A stretch of 64,000 nucleotides of DNA from an uncultured Porphyromonadaceae bacterium (GTDB lineage Bacteria; Bacteroidota; Bacteroidia; Bacteroidales; Muribaculaceae): NCBI GenBank assembly GCA_902491515.1, contig CABUIC010000002.1, positions 100,542 through 164,541 of the forward strand, in the 5' to 3' direction. The notes beneath the pieces are model-generated. The model worked only from the letters and a program-made list of their open reading frames with translations. It was not told the DNA's origin and did no database searches. Shown here piece by piece: positions 63,965 through 64,000 of this stretch. The position numbers and the translations under genes were made by a program. Each line of letters starts with the position of its first letter. Position 1 is the first letter of the stretch.

Positions 63965-63998
63965 TTGAAATTTATGCTGTTAAACATCTAAATTTCAA
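63965..63998 (+). terminator. Inverted repeat after the four-gene operon
   Basis: Arms TTGAAATTTA (63965-63974) and TAAATTTCAA (63989-63998), 10 bp perfect with a 14-nt loop, 15 nt after the last stop. An AT-rich terminator is likely; the window ends just after it. Confidence 0.55.
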
Positions 63999-64000
63999 GT

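Overview
The window reads as a chromosome segment from a gut Bacteroidales bacterium, most likely a Muribaculaceae-like lineage (this family placement is inference). Support comes from the moderately GC-rich core, repeated promoters of the Bacteroidota type (TTTG, about 20 nt, TAnnTTTG), an UpxY-type NusG paralogue heading a polysaccharide locus, a TPR histidine kinase of Bacteroidota type, and mobile-element genes (DUF3987, BT4734/VirE_N-PriCT, ArdA) typical of Bacteroidales integrative elements.

Layout. (1) 1-7873: core genes on the + strand: the end of glmS, then a tightly coupled alpha/beta hydrolase, MurF-like ligase and D-Ala-D-Ala ligase cassette, a large secreted TPR protein and an AraC regulator. 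(2) 7988-12804: a glycosyltransferase, a convergent TupA-type ATP-grasp gene, and a LuxR-type response regulator with a TPR histidine kinase that is split by a one-base frameshift in a 7-base homopolymer. (3) 12968-41070: a 28-kb surface polysaccharide locus, nearly all translationally coupled. UpxY is followed by a nonulosonic-acid-like module (SpsF/NeuA-type cytidylyltransferase, NeuB-type synthase, KdsC-type phosphatase). Next come glycosyltransferases, an Fe-S FrhB-like/hexapeptide fusion, an aldo/keto reductase, a Wzx flippase, pyruvyl- and acyltransferases, a Wzy-like polymerase and a deacetylase. It ends with a UDP-L-FucNAc module (CapE/F/G, WbuB-like transferase), a ketoreductase, a WecA/WbpL-type initiating transferase, a WbuC cupin and a DegT aminotransferase, closed by a strong hairpin. 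The acyltransferase-3 gene is out of frame at a G8 tract, and an upstream glycosyltransferase carries an in-frame G8 tract near its start.

(4) 41469-46322: a secreted protein with its own promoter, an HD hydrolase of the SpoT/MESH1 type, and a scar where a decayed IS4-type transposase runs into the C-terminal piece of a sigma-54 activator. (5) 46500 to the window end: an integrative element. It has a tyrosine recombinase with palindromes and direct repeats upstream, an AlbA_2 ATP-binding protein, an unknown 391-residue protein, two small HTH proteins, and two replication-type proteins separated by a repeat-rich intergenic region that looks like an origin. It continues into a GC-rich, largely non-coding zone with ArdA and small minus-strand genes sharing one leader and three copies of an upstream block, and finally a four-gene operon (60173-63950) with its own promoter and terminal inverted repeat. 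That operon, containing a DUF4407 membrane protein and three unrecognised proteins, is the best candidate for an undescribed system. No relaxase and no right-hand attachment site are visible, so the element probably extends beyond the window. No tRNA, rRNA or CRISPR array was recognised.
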